64,000 bases of DNA from NCBI GenBank assembly GCA_003991915.1, contig RQTK01000177.1, positions 141,583 through 205,582 of the forward strand, given 5' to 3'. The position numbers and the translations under genes are program-made. This DNA is from Elysia chlorotica (taxonomy: Eukaryota > Mollusca > Gastropoda > Plakobranchidae). Of the stretch, positions 1-27,941 are shown one piece after another (the stretch's first letter is position 1; each line of letters begins with the position of its first letter). The notes beneath the pieces were generated by a model. That model made no database searches, was not told where the DNA came from, and worked only from the letters and a program-made list of their open reading frames with translations.

Positions 1-13
1 GGGGACAGAGAGA

Positions 14-85
<72 letters not shown>

Positions 86-120
86 TAGAGACATATAGAC
101 AGAGACAGAATTCGAGAGAG

Positions 121-173
<53 letters not shown>

Positions 174-182
174 GAGAGAGAG
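1..182. repeat. GA tracts with ACAG run
   Basis: (GA)n at 21-60 and 125-182 separated by (ACAG)n at 61-85. Confidence 0.95.
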
Positions 183-1159
183 GGACCATGGCAAAGACTC
201 GTTTAACCATTCTGCACTCTTCAACGAAACGTGGAAACGAAAAGTAAAACAATAATGGATGTAGAACATTTAAATAAAGACTTTTAGTGAAGCATAAAAT
301 AAGAAAGGCTGAATATCAACTTGTGTAAAAATATTTTATTTATTGATTTTGCCATCAAGCAATGCAATTTAAAATAAACAATAGCCGCCACCAACATAGA
401 AAATTGAAATGCATTCTGTACATAAATATCACAAAGAAATTACTTTGTTTTTCTTTTAAACGAGATCTTGGTCCTTGAAAGCCCTTAAAACTAAATTGCG
501 TAAACAGATTACATAATATTTTTAAATAAACAGAATTACGATTTTTCTTCAGAAGACAGCTAACGAGATAGATAGAGAGATCGTGAGATAGAGAGGTAGA
601 TAGATAAATGGATAGACAGAGAGAGGCGCTAGTAGAGAAACAGAAATAGATAGAGAGACATGGAGATAGAGAGATAGGGAGAAAGAGAAGGAAACAGATT
701 AGGTGGACATGTGACTTTTATTTCGACACCAGACAAAAGAGATAAATCAGAAAAGGAGAAATAGAGATAGCAAGGTACAGGATAAAACAAATAGAGAATG
801 GCCAACAATAGGGAAAAGAGAAAGACATGCAGAAATATAATTATCATAACATTAATTTCACAATTGTTTACAAATGCAGTTTCAAGAGCAAGCAACATAA
901 GTCAAAATTGTATCACAGCAAACTGAGATTAAAATTGTAAATTTTTCAAAGACGGAGATTCTCAGTTTCTCCTACAGGAACCAGCCTGTAATTAAAAAAA
1001 TACTAGTATAATTAACATTCTGGAAGACGGGTTGCGCCGTGGAGAGGCGTACAATGTATAGTTTAGACTTTACCCATAAAGCCCATTTTTTGTCTTGTTA
1101 CAATGACGGCAACAATATCAGTTTCTAGTGACATCGTTTATACCTCAGCAGTACACACT
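183..1159. other. AT-rich spacer downstream of ODC
   Basis: No gene. Holds a GATA/GAGA-rich patch (559-700) and, near 334-345, aataaataaaa on the minus strand that could be a distant polyadenylation signal, unproven. Confidence 0.5.
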
Positions 1160-1235
1160 ATTTTGCGACTTTTACATCATTTTACGACTTTCACACCATT
1201 TTACGACTTTCACACCATTTAACGACTTTCACTGG
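1160..1235. repeat. 19-bp tandem repeat, four copies
   Basis: Unit attttacgactttcacacc; the inner two copies are identical and the outer two differ at a few bases. Confidence 0.9.
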
Positions 1236-1279
1236 TAAAAGATAATGCTGCAGTCTGCCTTATTGATTTCACAACTCAG

Positions 1280-1520
1280 AGATTGAGGTTCAGTCGATAG
1301 TGTGCAGGACGGACTGGCAAAAGGTCCGAGGTTCGAATCTCAACTTTTGTTACCATCTCATCTATGATTGTACATGTACTGGAAAGCTTGGGAGCGTTAA
1401 ACTAATTAAAGGTTACTCTTCTCATGAGTGTTGATGGATGAGCTCGACAAATCAGTACTGTTCATAGGCGGGGGGTGGGGGGCTGGGGGTAAATGTAGAA
1501 TGTTGGGCTTCTACTCGAAA
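1280..1520 (+). mobile_element. Dispersed repeat X with tRNA-like head, copy 1
   Basis: Starts with a tRNA-like head (gttcagtcgatagtgtg, B box gaggttcgaatctc), then a body shared almost base for base with 8555-8775 and 10571-10720 (acatgtactggaaagct, aattaaaggttactc, gatggatgagctcgac). It breaks off inside the start of a second tRNA-like head (gttgggcttctactc). Likely a composite SINE. Confidence 0.7.
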
Positions 1521-2335
1521 AATTATTTGTTGGACTCCATTACTCTTGCCAGACATGTCGACTGCGTTGTCGTATGACCTGCCTCTACATTTACTGAAAT
1601 CGATTCCAATTTTATCAAAATTGTTTAGAATCTTCCTATCTACAAATCTAACAGTGGGAGTGGTGAGTTGGTCAATATGTAAAACACCAGGTGTCGAGTC
1701 TACAAATATACTGAAGTACCCAGCTTCTTTGATAACATTGACAATTTTGGCACGATGTGACAATTAAATTAATACGGGCAAGTAAATATATACGTTTTTT
1801 CTTAAACGGAGGCCTCTAGGATGGCTTTGATCCACACAATCCCATTTAGCAAATAAAACTTGTTTATGTCGATTCGGATGTTGCCATACCTTTTTAAGGA
1901 GCCCAATATCATTGTTTCCAATTTAGCTAAATTCCGTTTATGTAGTTTTGTTCTTTTCTTCCGTCTTCCATTCCTTCTTTCCTTCCTTTCTTTCTTTTTT
2001 TCCCCCCCCAACTTGAAGCCACGCTTCATGACTAAATTCACTAAATCCGGACCATTGCTCTCTATCGTTGAATTATAAACCTGCCTCATATTTAAATAAT
2101 ACTGAATGAAGATGCCTTCAACATCATGACATAATTATGGTGCATAATAAAAAAAAGGAAACACCTACAAGCAGAAATATACGGGGGGAGTAGGACCAAT
2201 ATGTTATATTAATATCGAGCATTTAGTTTTTTTGTGTGTTTTTTTTTGTTGATTTGTTTTAACACTTTTAAAGCAGAAAAATATATTTTGGGAAAAAAAA
2301 AATTAATTAAATAACAACAATATTAACAACAAAAA
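1521..2335. other. Spacer, nothing recognised
   Basis: AT-rich with a polypyrimidine patch near 1970-2012. The short frames on both strands look random. Confidence 0.6.
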
Positions 2336-2712
<377 letters not shown>

Positions 2713-3183
2713 GAACTACAGTAACTGTTAATTTAGTAGTAGTACTATCTGCATCAACATAGCCATCAAAAGCTACAATGGCAAACGCAACAGAATCAGC
2801 AATTTTTGTTGTAAAAATGTCGATGGCTGTGGTAACAGAATAAAAAAACATCGCTACTAAGTTTAGAAAATCCAATAAAATAGAGAAGATCAACCGCCAT
2901 CAACGGTATTATGGAAGAATTAGACCAAAAAATAAAAAGCAACACAATGCTAGAAGTATAATCGATTGGAACAAAATCAAAACTATCGCGGATAAAAATA
3001 ATAGAGAAAAGAAGAACAAAATGTAAAAAAAAATTGAATGAGAATGACCAAAAAAAAAAGAGTTATAGATCAAATAACATGATGTGACGCATTGATTACT
3101 CCGTGTCAGAACAACAACTGGTAGCAGTTAGTAGCAGTTTGTTGCAGTCTTCTAACAACACCCGAGACTAAGCCGTCTGGCCT

Positions 3184-17125
<13,942 letters not shown>

Positions 17126-17316
17126 TTCGTTTGGTGGGATCGTTTTGTGTTTAGATCTAGATCTTGCAAGCCGGCACGGGTCGCCTGGTGCAAAGATATT
17201 TGTCTTCAGGCAGTAGTGAACAGGGTCTGTGGTAGTTGTTGCAAGGAAAGAACATTTCAAAAAGTTAAAACAATAGTATAGAATAAAGGTTTGTCAGAAA
17301 TATGACCGAAAACAAA

Positions 17317-17442
<126 letters not shown>

Positions 17443-19063
17443 TTTGGTTGGTTGGTTGGTTTTGTTGGTTGGTTGAGTTTTAACGTAACGTCAGTAACAT
17501 AAAAGTAGTAGTAGTAGTAGTTATAACATTAATAATAGTTTTAAAGTTTAGAAGGGTTTCATGTTAACACTAAGACAAATACATAAGAGGAAAATCACGG
17601 GATGCTAAGAAATGAACTACCGTGGCCATATACTCGAACACCAAACAATAAAACCGGATGGTATGTAGAGATTTGTTTTTACCTTTCACAATTGCCAATT
17701 TATAAACTCTCCTATGTCTAGATATTGCCATCTGTATTTTGGGGAGCGGGATAAAACACTTATATTTATTAGTTTTCTTAGTAAAGAGTATATTATTTGC
17801 GTAAAATTCTATTCCGTAAGATGATCATTATACTTTTGACCAAGGGCTAAACCTGATCCAAGAGATACTCGGATATTCAGGGCACCTGGGAGCGTCTGTT
17901 TTGTGCTCTATGCGTCTTCATTCAGGCACATTATCAGTTATTTGATCAGCGTGGTATTTAATGTATCCTTGTATTTGATGCTTGAAATTCTAAGTCTATA
18001 AAGGTTTTGTCTTTTGTTCTCTCACTGCCGCCAACTTAAGTACCTGCTTTAGTCTAAAAACACCATTCCAACAACAACATCCGATGTTAAAATAGGCATT
18101 CCGACATGACAACAGAAATTTTCTTGAATTAAATTACTAAACTTGTCTTTATTATTAAAACAAATTAACAACAAAAAAAAAAACTTACTTTGATATCCCA
18201 GGAGTAAGAAAAATTGACTTTCTGGTAAAATTAATAATTCTTAAAAAGCCTTGAAAAGCACCGTACTATTTTATCTCAGAGCTAAATCAAAATGAACGAG
18301 TATTGCACTTTGAACTAACGATATTCACAATTAGTGAGCAATTGATATATCTCAGTGGAGTCTAGTAATCTAATGAGCTGGCACAAACGTGTCTTCTTTT
18401 TCTGAAGCATAATGCATAACAATACGCCAGTTTTATAAGAAACATGAAGCAAAAACTAGCAAAACAAGAGAGCTATTTTAGTAGTACATACTATTTACCG
18501 AATGAGCTTCTTTCCCAAAAAAGCTTTAACCTATCATGCCCACTAAAGATAGTTCGGAAGAAAGGACCAGACAAAATTTCGACACAATTAGCCGTACCAA
18601 TTTGCCTTTTCTGATCTTCAGAACCCCCTAGGAATTCCAAAACAAAGTCTTTAAAATTAACCAGGTATACATTTTGAAGGAGTCAAATGCGTGTATGTCC
18701 CCGCCGTATTCAAAGTTCAGTGAACGAAAATGGGGGGGATTACATAGGATTCCCTCTCCTCAAAGTTCGGGACGTCGTAAATTGACATCATTCATTCACA
18801 AGGTTTTGTGCAGCAGTTACTTTTAACGTCAAAAATACCTGACGCGCTTCATCGTTCAAGGGCCTGAGACACATGTGACGTCATTTTTAATTGTACAGTT
18901 CTTTTTTTAAAAATGTTTTTACAGCACGTCAGCTGGGCTTGTTTAGCTAGAATTGTTCTACTTTACACTTTGACACTTTTTAGAGGGAGCTTGTGAAACC
19001 AGTGGCTAGTGCTTTAGGCTGAAGGGTAGGACGTCCGAGTTCTGTTAACTTGGTTGCTTATCA
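17443..19063. other. Intergenic spacer upstream of ODC
   Basis: AT-rich. It should contain the ODC promoter and any 5' UTR exon, but I cannot place a start site. No other gene seen. Confidence 0.6.
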
Positions 19064-19310
19064 TCTATTGTCAGCATTTAATAGACCATATTGTGGACGG
19101 GTTACTTGGCTAACGTCTGACAATTTACATGCTGCAACACAGAGAGTGCGGGGATACCATGACTCCTGTCTCAGCTGTTCACTTATACTGACACCGACTC
19201 AACTAGTAGGGGAAGAAATCGGGAAAACACATTTTTGACTGATCTTGTTTCGAACAAGGGACTTGCCGACTCGAAGACCAACACTCTACCCTTGCGCCGT
19301 TCGCCCGACC
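19064..19310 (-). mobile_element. SINE M copy, diverged
   Basis: Reverse-complement body (accatattgtggacggg, acgtctgacaattta, gataccatgactcctgtctc) then a head with B box (revcomp of tcgaacaaggg) and A-box region (ctctacccttgcgcc). Confidence 0.8.
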
Positions 19311-20849
19311 CTCTCTTCCACTTGCGGCTGTTCACCGCTCTGTTAATTTTTACCTATGGTCTTCTCCCCCCCTTTTGTTTTCCGGCAGTGAATCGGGGAA
19401 AATAGGATGTAAATATAATACTACTCTTGGCTATAACCAAGCAGAAAGCGACAAAGGCCAGATTTTATTTGCCTCAGAATATGCCTAAAAATAAGTATGT
19501 ATAGATTGGTACAACTCATGACACTGCACAACACCCATAGGTCTGCAGAGCAATATGGTCCTAAGTGATAACCTCTCACATGTAAACTTAAATCAGCTTT
19601 ACAGCTGAGATTTTAGAATCAGAACTATGAGTTCTGTTACAGGCAGGTGGTGTCATCACGTTTGTACTTAGTAAATAACGACAAAAGTACTTTTACTAAA
19701 GTGCAAAAAATATAAATAGGTCGAAAAACTATCCGAGTAATAAAAACGTCGAAACCATTGACTTTTTTTAAAAACTAAATCACATGGAAGACGTTCTTTA
19801 ATGAGATGGATTAAAAAAATTACCCTGTATGCATTGCAAATCTAGGGCGGAACGAGATTTTAAAGACGTTCGGTTTTATCCCCCCCCCCCCACCCCCGCC
19901 ACCCCCGCAGTAAAAGCACAATACATTATTTCGTAAAACTGAAAGAAAAAACACTAAACAGTTAAAATTATAGCTAAAAAAAATCCAGAACAACCTACAG
20001 GAAATAAGTTAACTTTTCTTTTTTTAACAGCATATCTAGAAAAAAGATTAACGTATCCAGGTTTATCCTTAAAAAGATCTTGCAGAAAAGTATTTTAAAA
20101 AATCCACTTTATTGAAGTTTAAATGTTTGAAACGATGGTCATCAGATTAGCTTAGGGGAATGTAAAAATATTCAGACAATTTTTGTGTGTGGGCAAATTT
20201 TCACGTTTTCATCCAAAAATGTAATCTCATATTCTTATGCGGAACGGACGTAAACTTAGATAGTCGCCTGCTTTAACAATGTAACAATCCAATCTTTTCG
20301 AAAGTCCTCTTTTATTTGGTCTTGTTGTAACTTGTAATTTTTAGGAATCAATTTTTTTTCTACTTTATGTCGCAATTAAAACTCGCAGATACATCTTCCT
20401 AACAATCAAAACTTCCTTTTTTTTCGTGTTAACACATCTTATTATTTTTCCTCGTTTTAGTAATATTAATTTAACAATTACAACAGATAGTTTTTAGAAG
20501 TTTGGCGGGTTTTTTTTCAATCAAAATATCAGAAAATGCCATTGCAGTCCTTCTCCTCCCATTTTTCTTAAGTTTTGTGAATATTTAATTCTACGAACTA
20601 TGTCTACCACAAATAGGACAATAATCTTTAAAACTTTACTGACTCTCTATTGGCAATGTTCACATTCAAAATGGTAAACGAGGAGCTTTGAATTATTATT
20701 GCTACACTCACTAGTTGCATTTTTCTACGAGCAAGATCTGTTTCCCTGAAGTTTTCCCTTGAATTTCACTGTTAATAAGTTTCCACCAGACTCTCGTTGG
20801 GGTATTATTCCAAAGCACGAATCTTTTGGACCGATTATTCGCTAGACTA
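19311..20849. other. Spacer, nothing recognised
   Basis: AT-rich; a poly-C/CCCCCGC patch at 19881-19908 is the only notable composition. Confidence 0.6.
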
Positions 20850-21050
20850 CGTGCACAATAATTATTTTCCACTTGGTTTGATCCCACAATTGGGCAAAAT
20901 TTATTTGCCAAATTGTCTCCTAGTAGTGTTTTGGTGTCATTAACATGTGACAGACAGAGACAGGTATAGAGTCCTGGTATCCGCAAACTGCCTCTGTGTG
21001 GCAGTGTAAAATTGTCCCAGTTTTAACTTGAGACCCGTCGACGTACATTG
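20850..21050 (+). mobile_element. Diverged SINE A-like fragment
   Basis: B-box-like ggtttgatcccacaa, then a body parallel to SINE A (caaaattta, gtgtca, gacagacag, tatccgcaaactgcctctgtg) and the same end motif (gagacccgtcg). Confidence 0.5.
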
Positions 21051-24000
21051 TTCTTCCTCAGACAACCAAGGAGACTTTAAAATAAGACAAGGATTAATTT
21101 TCTACAAAGCACGAACCACCCATAACGAGTCATACACAGACCTGAATACTACCACTAATACCAACCCTTCAAACATTCTCTGAAGAAAACTCCCGAGTGG
21201 GCAGGAACATCCCTTTTGAATCAAATGAAAGTTACTGCGAAAGAGTCCTATTGTCTATCTTTGTTTTATATACCCACTAGATTATTTTACATCTCATAAA
21301 TTTCATGTTAATTTACAATACATTTAACAGACACAAATGCATTATCGTACCGTACATGTTTACTTGATTTTCACTCTACGATTTCTGCTTTCTCAGCAGG
21401 CGAGAGTGGCCAGAGTGATACATGTAAGTGTTGTGTCACATGCTGGGTCTAATGCATAGACATACCCCTATCAATACCTGGTCTTCTGTTCTTCGTGAGG
21501 GAAATGGGTTTGAGTTTCACAAAGCTTTTATGGAAGACTTGTTTAGGAGGCATGGGGACAAAATTGAACCATAATGGCAAGCTGATAACTGAAACAATGA
21601 CGTTATTGAACACTGCTTCTTGAAAGGTGTGCTAAATGGAAGTAAACAAAAGGATCGAGTTCTCGATGCGTAATTGATTACGTCGCAACTTACTGATCTT
21701 GGTCTGTTAACACTGAAAGGTTCTACGACAAAACAAGCTCTATTATATAGCCTTCATAGAAATACATAAATTTGTAGTGTAAAGATGGTGACCGACAAAG
21801 GAAAAAAATGCAACGAAACCGTGTTTTACCTCTTTTTCTGAACTTGTTCGATTTGATATATATTACGTTTTGTCAATGATAGAAGTGAGTTTGAGATTTT
21901 TATGCAAATCAATTTTAACTCAGTAGGGAGAGACGTGAGTGAAAAAGTTGGAAGCCAAAATTACTCAACTGAATATCAGAATGTAAAGCCATCACTAACC
22001 CCACCTGTAAATCTAGGGTTTGGACACCAGTCTCTTTGTAATATACAATTCGACGCGTGTGTTTCTCTGGTTAATTGTTTGTTAGCAGGTGTTTGAACTG
22101 GAGCTTATTATACGTTGTCGTTTCTAGACTTAACACCAATTACGTATGTTCCTTAACTTTGGTACATAATTATACTACATTGACGGACATTCCGAAAGAA
22201 AACCACGGTCTTTCATGTTATTTTCATGGCACTTTTAACTTACTCGTTGGGCTATGATGCTTTTTTTATCTTCCGAATAATTGGTTTTTTTTTCCACATG
22301 TTCTGACTCTCTGTCTGTTTCGTAAAACAAAACAATACCCTACAGAATCACAATGTACTTACAGTGACGTCACAAAACCCGCACCATGATATTTTGTTTG
22401 GAAAGATTGTTGTTTGTCTTTTGCCATGATTTAACATGAAGGTCAATATAGTTCAGCAAAAAAACAAAAAAAAAAACAAAACAAAAACATAAAAAAACAT
22501 AAAACACAACAACAACAAAAAACAACATGTGGTCATCAACATCAGTGCGAATAGTTTGTTCTTTCCCCAAGCTTTTAACACTTGTACCTTGCGTGGAATT
22601 TAAGCCAGCTGACATGACATCTTTTGACATGACATCTTGTCTGGCTCGAAATGACATTGTCCATCTAGGTAGGGATAGTTTTGAATACATTGGGTCACTT
22701 GTACGGGGTGCTATGAGCTTTAAGAAAAAGAAGGTAAAATTGAAACAAATCTTTGAAATGAGAGGGAAATCATGAAGCAGCAGCTGAGATGATGACCAAT
22801 TCACCTTATTATGGCTAAGAAGAATTAATAACAATGTATGATATCGCGGATCTACATACAAAATGGTGTATCTGCCCACTTTAACTTTATGTAGTTACAA
22901 TAATGTGCCTCTAAAACCTCTACTTATACATATTCTAAACTTTTTTTTTCTTTCTATGTTTCAGCCTCTTCTCTGATGGGGTCTTTACTTTTATCTCTTG
23001 TCGGTCTTGGTTTGGAAGTTTGTTTACTTTCATTTTCCTTTTTTATCTTTCAGAGTTTCTAAGTGGCGGTTGCTTTAGGTTTGTGTACTGGACGATAATT
23101 CTATTCGTTTTACCAATTAGGCTTGGTTTCATTGACAATATTATATTTTTCCTCGCGTATTTAACATCTGGTAAGTGATGGCTCACACAGCGCTTTATAA
23201 ATACCAATTTTTATTTTAACCGTAATAGTTCTGATCTATAGCCCATATCAATCCTAAATTTCTCTGGTCTGCTTTATAGAAAGTTTAGTCACACGAGTCA
23301 AAAGGGATCTATTCTTTCTAAGATTCTGTTGCAACGGAACACTTATCTTAAGTGATATTAACCCTTGACTTAATTTAAAACGTAATAATTATAAATGAAG
23401 TATTGCAAGAGCACTCTCGGAAAGGAACGCGCAGTCATTCTCTCAGTTAAAAAAACTTAAAACTTTCACGCAGAATATTTCAGATTTTAAAACTTTCTGG
23501 TTTAAATGTAAATTCATTTAGAAATTCATACAATAATATATCTCCAGCTAAAAAACAACAACAAAATCCATCTAATTTCTTGTGAAGCATCATTTTACGT
23601 ATGCTGTTTTTTGCTTCTTTTCTCCGTATTAATTACCACTAGGAGAATATAAATAACCACTTTAAAGCAGCCTTGAACAAATTTAGTCCTACATGCTTAA
23701 TTAATATGGTTTTTCATTAGTACTGGCACTTCATCTTTTTCATTATGAAAACACAGATTCCTGGTATTTAAATTACTTGTCTTTATGTGGGCTCAATTTT
23801 CACTTAATCCACAAATTAGTGACTAGATTTACATACTCGGGGCCGTAAGTACAACATGGAAGTAGCTAATAACGCGTCGTAATCCTTTTATTTCTTACAT
23901 TTTAAAATTATTACCACAACGTAGTTAGTACCTACGACCTTATAATGGCGTACGCGTTTAGCACAGAAGAGAAAAAATTCATTTTGAATTGTTAATCTAT

Positions 24001-24169
24001 GATGATAGGATATCAGTACTTTATTTAACTGTATAATTTATTAAGTTTTAATAACATTTATTTATAACAATTATTTTTGTATAACCTTGAGAGCCTTTTA
24101 TTATATTTCTATGCAATTTCTTTTTTTAAAATCATTTTAGGGAGTTGTGTATGTAAATGTTTCTATTGC
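21051..24169. other. Spacer, no gene recognised
   Basis: AT-rich. Small direct repeats of gacatgacatctt at 22612-22640. The short frames at 22370-22879 are not convincing. Confidence 0.6.
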
Positions 24170-24256
24170 ACACTTTTGTGATTATGCTTAAAATGTTGTT
24201 AAGCGCTTTGAGCTTTGTGAAGGGAAAGCGCTCAATAAATAAATATTATTATTATA
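24170..24256 (+). mobile_element. 3' tail of a retroposon (AAGCGCTTTGAGC type)
   Basis: gttaagcgctttgagctttg, aagggaaagcgctcaataaat, then (ATT)n. This tail is shared by several SINE and LINE families in animals; the upstream body is too decayed to classify. Confidence 0.65.
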
Positions 24257-24547
24257 TTATTATTTAAATATGTTTTGAACATAATGTTTTTTTAAAGGTT
24301 TGAATGCTACAAATAATCAGCCAGACGCATGACTGTGCCTACAGGTGAAATATCACGTGTTTCTATTTAAGTTACCCAATACAATTTTTAGTACTTGAAG
24401 TCTTTATGCTTGTTTCTTAACTTGTTGTCATAACGCCCAAATTCAGCAATTAGGTGAAGTTACCAACAAGAGTTCAGGAAATAAATATAACACCGTACTA
24501 TTCTCATTGCATGAAGGTTGGAGGCTGGGTTTAGAGTACGGCATGAA

Positions 24548-24660
24548 CCGATACAAACAATTTGACTAATTATGTAAAATACAGAGGTATTTATAGATAA
24601 TACAAAGAATTTGACTAATTTATTAGGTAAAATCGAGAGCTATTTATAGATCGTACTAAG
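24548..24660. repeat. Two-copy tandem repeat, about 60 bp
   Basis: Both copies read gataca/ataca, aa-aatttgactaatt, gtaaaat, cagag/gagag and tatttatagat. Confidence 0.75.
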
Positions 24661-24934
24661 CATCCATTTCCATGCGCGCTTAATCAGTATGTTAACATCA
24701 CGGCTTTAAGAACAAACGTAGGTTATAGGACAGTTAAGAATGTTTAGGCTGTCAAGCCTGCCTGCAAGAATCTTAAGTCACTACTTTGAGGCAATTTGAC
24801 AACAACAAAAAAAACCTATCAAAGATTTGCCATTAATGGTTTCAAAAGAAATGAGAAACTTTTTTGGGTGTGAAGTTTTTTTTCTGTGCCTTACAAAAGC
24901 TTGTTGTACCTTGTATAATTAAAGCACATCCTTA

Positions 24935-25381
24935 TCATAGGGTGCCGAGCAGTTAAGCGTCGCTGACCATAACATCTCCATATATCTCTCTGTCCTTGCA
25001 TTTCATAATCAGGTGGATCCCTCAGCTCCCATCTATCCATCTTCCTAAAACCGTCCCAACTCTTATCCCTGTCTATCTCTTGCTCTTTTTCCGTTTAGCC
25101 CCGCAAGTGCAATAATGTACGTTTTGTCTGCGCAATACATGTTCAACAAAATTTACGTTTTGCTTTCTGAGTCTACTGAAGAGATTGTCCGTGTGCCTGC
25201 TCATGTAAAGAGACTTGTCTTCGTTCTCTAGTCGTCCATGAGACGTTGGGTATTTTTTTAAGAAGCAGACCTCAGTAAGTGTGCATGTGACACGTTTCTT
25301 TAGCTGTTTGTTTAATGTCCAAGTCTTGCTGTCGTACGTAATGACTATATGTACGTAGCGCTTGAACACTCTTTGTTTCAC
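24935..25381 (-). mobile_element. Decayed non-LTR retrotransposon, C-terminal part
   Basis: The minus frame 25073-25381 (YDSKTWTLNKQLKKRV, CFLKKYPTSHGR, FVEHVLRRQN) matches the post-RT region of RTE/Jockey-like LINEs (ETWTLTK, RMLRI, GHVLRR). Downstream, other frames give GRFEEDG and DIWREML, like the typical WR end, so the reading frame is broken. Confidence 0.65.
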
Positions 25382-26524
25382 ATTAAGGGCTACTTTGCAG
25401 AATATGTTTCATTCTCTGAAAGGTTTGTTTGGCCTGTCCTATTCTTGTCTTTTAAAGTTCTAATTGCATGGATTTTGAAGATCATATGCCAACAGCCGCT
25501 TATTGTCTTAGTAGTAGCCAATTATAGGACATGGCGTTAAAGAGTATTAGTATAATCTTATCATCATATAGTGCGCTTAACAATGGATGCCTTGCCATTA
25601 GAGATTATCTGCGTACTCTTGTCGTCATCATCAAGAGCTCTTAACAAGAACTGTTGTATGTCCTGCCATTAGAAAGTAATCTAGTTATCGCATATGCCCT
25701 TAACAACAATAATGCCTTGTGTATGGTCATCGTATAAAGAGATTAAACATTACAGGCTTTATCGGCATATCTGTGTTAACGCATAGCCCTGCTATTATAG
25801 CACAAAATGCTACCATATAGCGCGCCATTGGTCCCTGCGATTATGTGTACAAAGTCGTGATCTTACAAAATGTTTTATATTATTATATATTAAATCCTGT
25901 TATTAACACTGGTAAACTAACAAACAATTAAAAAAAAAAAACCCACAAAACAATGAAAATAATGAAGCTTTCCAATCAAAACCACAATGTTTGGACATTA
26001 ATTATAAATTTAAAAAAAAGATCGTTTCAGTGGGATGATAGTAATTTTAATACATCTGTTATATATTTTTTTTCTTTTCATAAAATTGAATTTGACATAA
26101 TTCGGAAACACTGCAGCAATAATTATATACTGAGGGAAGTTGTGGTGCCGAGAAACAGGGTGGAGGGGTGGAAACCAGTGGGACAGTAACATCGACAATG
26201 TCAAAAGCGAGATGGCATAACAAGCTGATAATGGTGTAAACATTATTTAACATATTTATCAGATTTCATCCACCCTTCAATCAACCTCACGCAATCGTTT
26301 TTCCAAGAACAGTAGGAATTGAAATTGTGTGTTTCCATCAAACTAAAGGTATATAAATATTACGCCAATGCTCAATAGAAACACTGAAATATGCATCTCG
26401 ATGAAATTAAATTATACGGTTGTCTAAATCTACAAGGCAGCTTCAAATTCTGGAAACCCAATCTTAATTTGCTCTTCACAACCATGGAGATATAATTTAA
26501 TCTAGACTTGTAAGTACAGGGAAG
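25382..26524. other. Spacer, nothing recognised
   Basis: AT-rich, no element or gene seen. Confidence 0.6.
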
Positions 26525-26875
26525 ATGTACTTTGAAAGCCTGACTAACCATGTGATTAGACGTCATAGAAGGGCGTCTAAACGCAGGTTGTTATTGTTCA
26601 TACTGCCCCTTAAGTCCGCAGCATCTTGTGACTCGGAAATCCATGTCATAGCAACCAACATGGCGTGGATTTGTAGGCATAATCATAATGACTATTGCCC
26701 GTTCCTATACAAAAAGCCTAAAACTTCTTTAGAAGTGGTTGTGACCGCCGCATATAAAGTTGATACTTGCAGCAGAGTTATGCAAACAAGGTTCAGAAAA
26801 TTGATGACGATCAGCCAAATTGTTTTGACTTTCGATCTTTTGGCGATTATGGGAATTGAATACAGCGTTGCAGTA

Positions 26876-26933
26876 AGCGTACAACTCGTCTTAAGATTTG
26901 CCAAAAAGGATGTCTATAGGCGAGTTGTACGCT
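26876..26933. repeat. 13-bp perfect inverted repeat
   Basis: agcgtacaactcg at 26876-26888 and its complement at 26921-26933, with a 32-bp loop. Confidence 0.85.
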
Positions 26934-27120
26934 ACCGAGACGCACTCCATGGGTATAATGCACAAAATAAGACGTCGCTTACGTCTCGTCGTAACAATAT
27001 AAGAAAAAGAAGGCTTACGACCAGACGAAAGCTACGTCATGTTTGTGCATTCTACCCTATGAGTCGTCTTTCCCAACCTTTCTCTCTCTACCTCTCCCCC
27101 TCCACCACCCTATCGCTATA

Positions 27121-27122
27121 TC

Positions 27123-27161
<39 letters not shown>
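27121..27161. repeat. CT tract
   Basis: (CT)n, about 36 bp pure; a second (CT)n lies at 27897-27937. Confidence 0.95.
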
Positions 27162-27163
<2 letters not shown>

Positions 27164-27892
27164 AGCACAGAGGTGTATATTCATCTAGCTTCTGGTTAAC
27201 TTTGAAAAAAAAACACACATGATTTAAAAGATGAATGCTTCTTCAAAACGGATCCTTATGAACATTGCAAGATGTTGGTAAACTTTTTCGAGAAACCGAG
27301 ACCTTTATGTTGGTCTTAAAATAAATCTTGTTGTGTAAATAAAGTTAAATGCAATACTAAAGATATAATATAGTTAATCAACTACAGAAAATGGAAAAAC
27401 ATGGTTATAATGGTTACTGATGACAAGTCGTGGTAAATTCATGATTTTGTAAAATATTTAAATACTTGAAAGGAACAATATTCCTAAACCTAGGGAATGT
27501 CATTTACAATATAATGCGCCAGGAAAGGTTAATACTTTTTATATAACAATTTGTTAACCAAATTGGAATTTCATAATTATGTTTACTACAATTTTTCTTA
27601 AAGAAAGCAGTCATTAGAAGGCAACAATATTTCTGCTTGAGGTTAAGAAAAAACAATAAAAAAGAAAGAAATCAGATTTTAACCTAGATTTAAACAAATA
27701 ACAAGACAGTGTGCTTATCTTCAAATAACCTCGTTTTATAAACTTGGTCCGTACGTGGAAAGACCTAATAATTAGAAAGAAGAAAAAAGAAGAATCGATA
27801 GTAAAAGTTCACAATTCCATTTTTTTACAATCCCTCGCTAGACTTAGACTTAGACTTATGATTCGATAACTTTATAAAATAAAATAATGTTA

Positions 27893-27939
<47 letters not shown>

Positions 27940-27941
<2 letters not shown>

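Larger units (their letters stand above)
26525..27199 (+). other. 224-codon open frame, doubtful
   Basis: Open from MYFESLTNHV to a CT repeat that supplies the C-terminal Ser/Leu run. Composition is Arg-rich (RRNNIRKRRLTTRRK) with no recognised motif. It overlaps a 13-bp inverted repeat and probably belongs to a decayed mobile element. Confidence 0.2.

Noticed and set aside
26525-27199. 224-codon plus-strand gene
   Set aside because: C terminus comes from a CT microsatellite, no recognised domain, no splice or promoter context, and it overlaps hairpin repeats.
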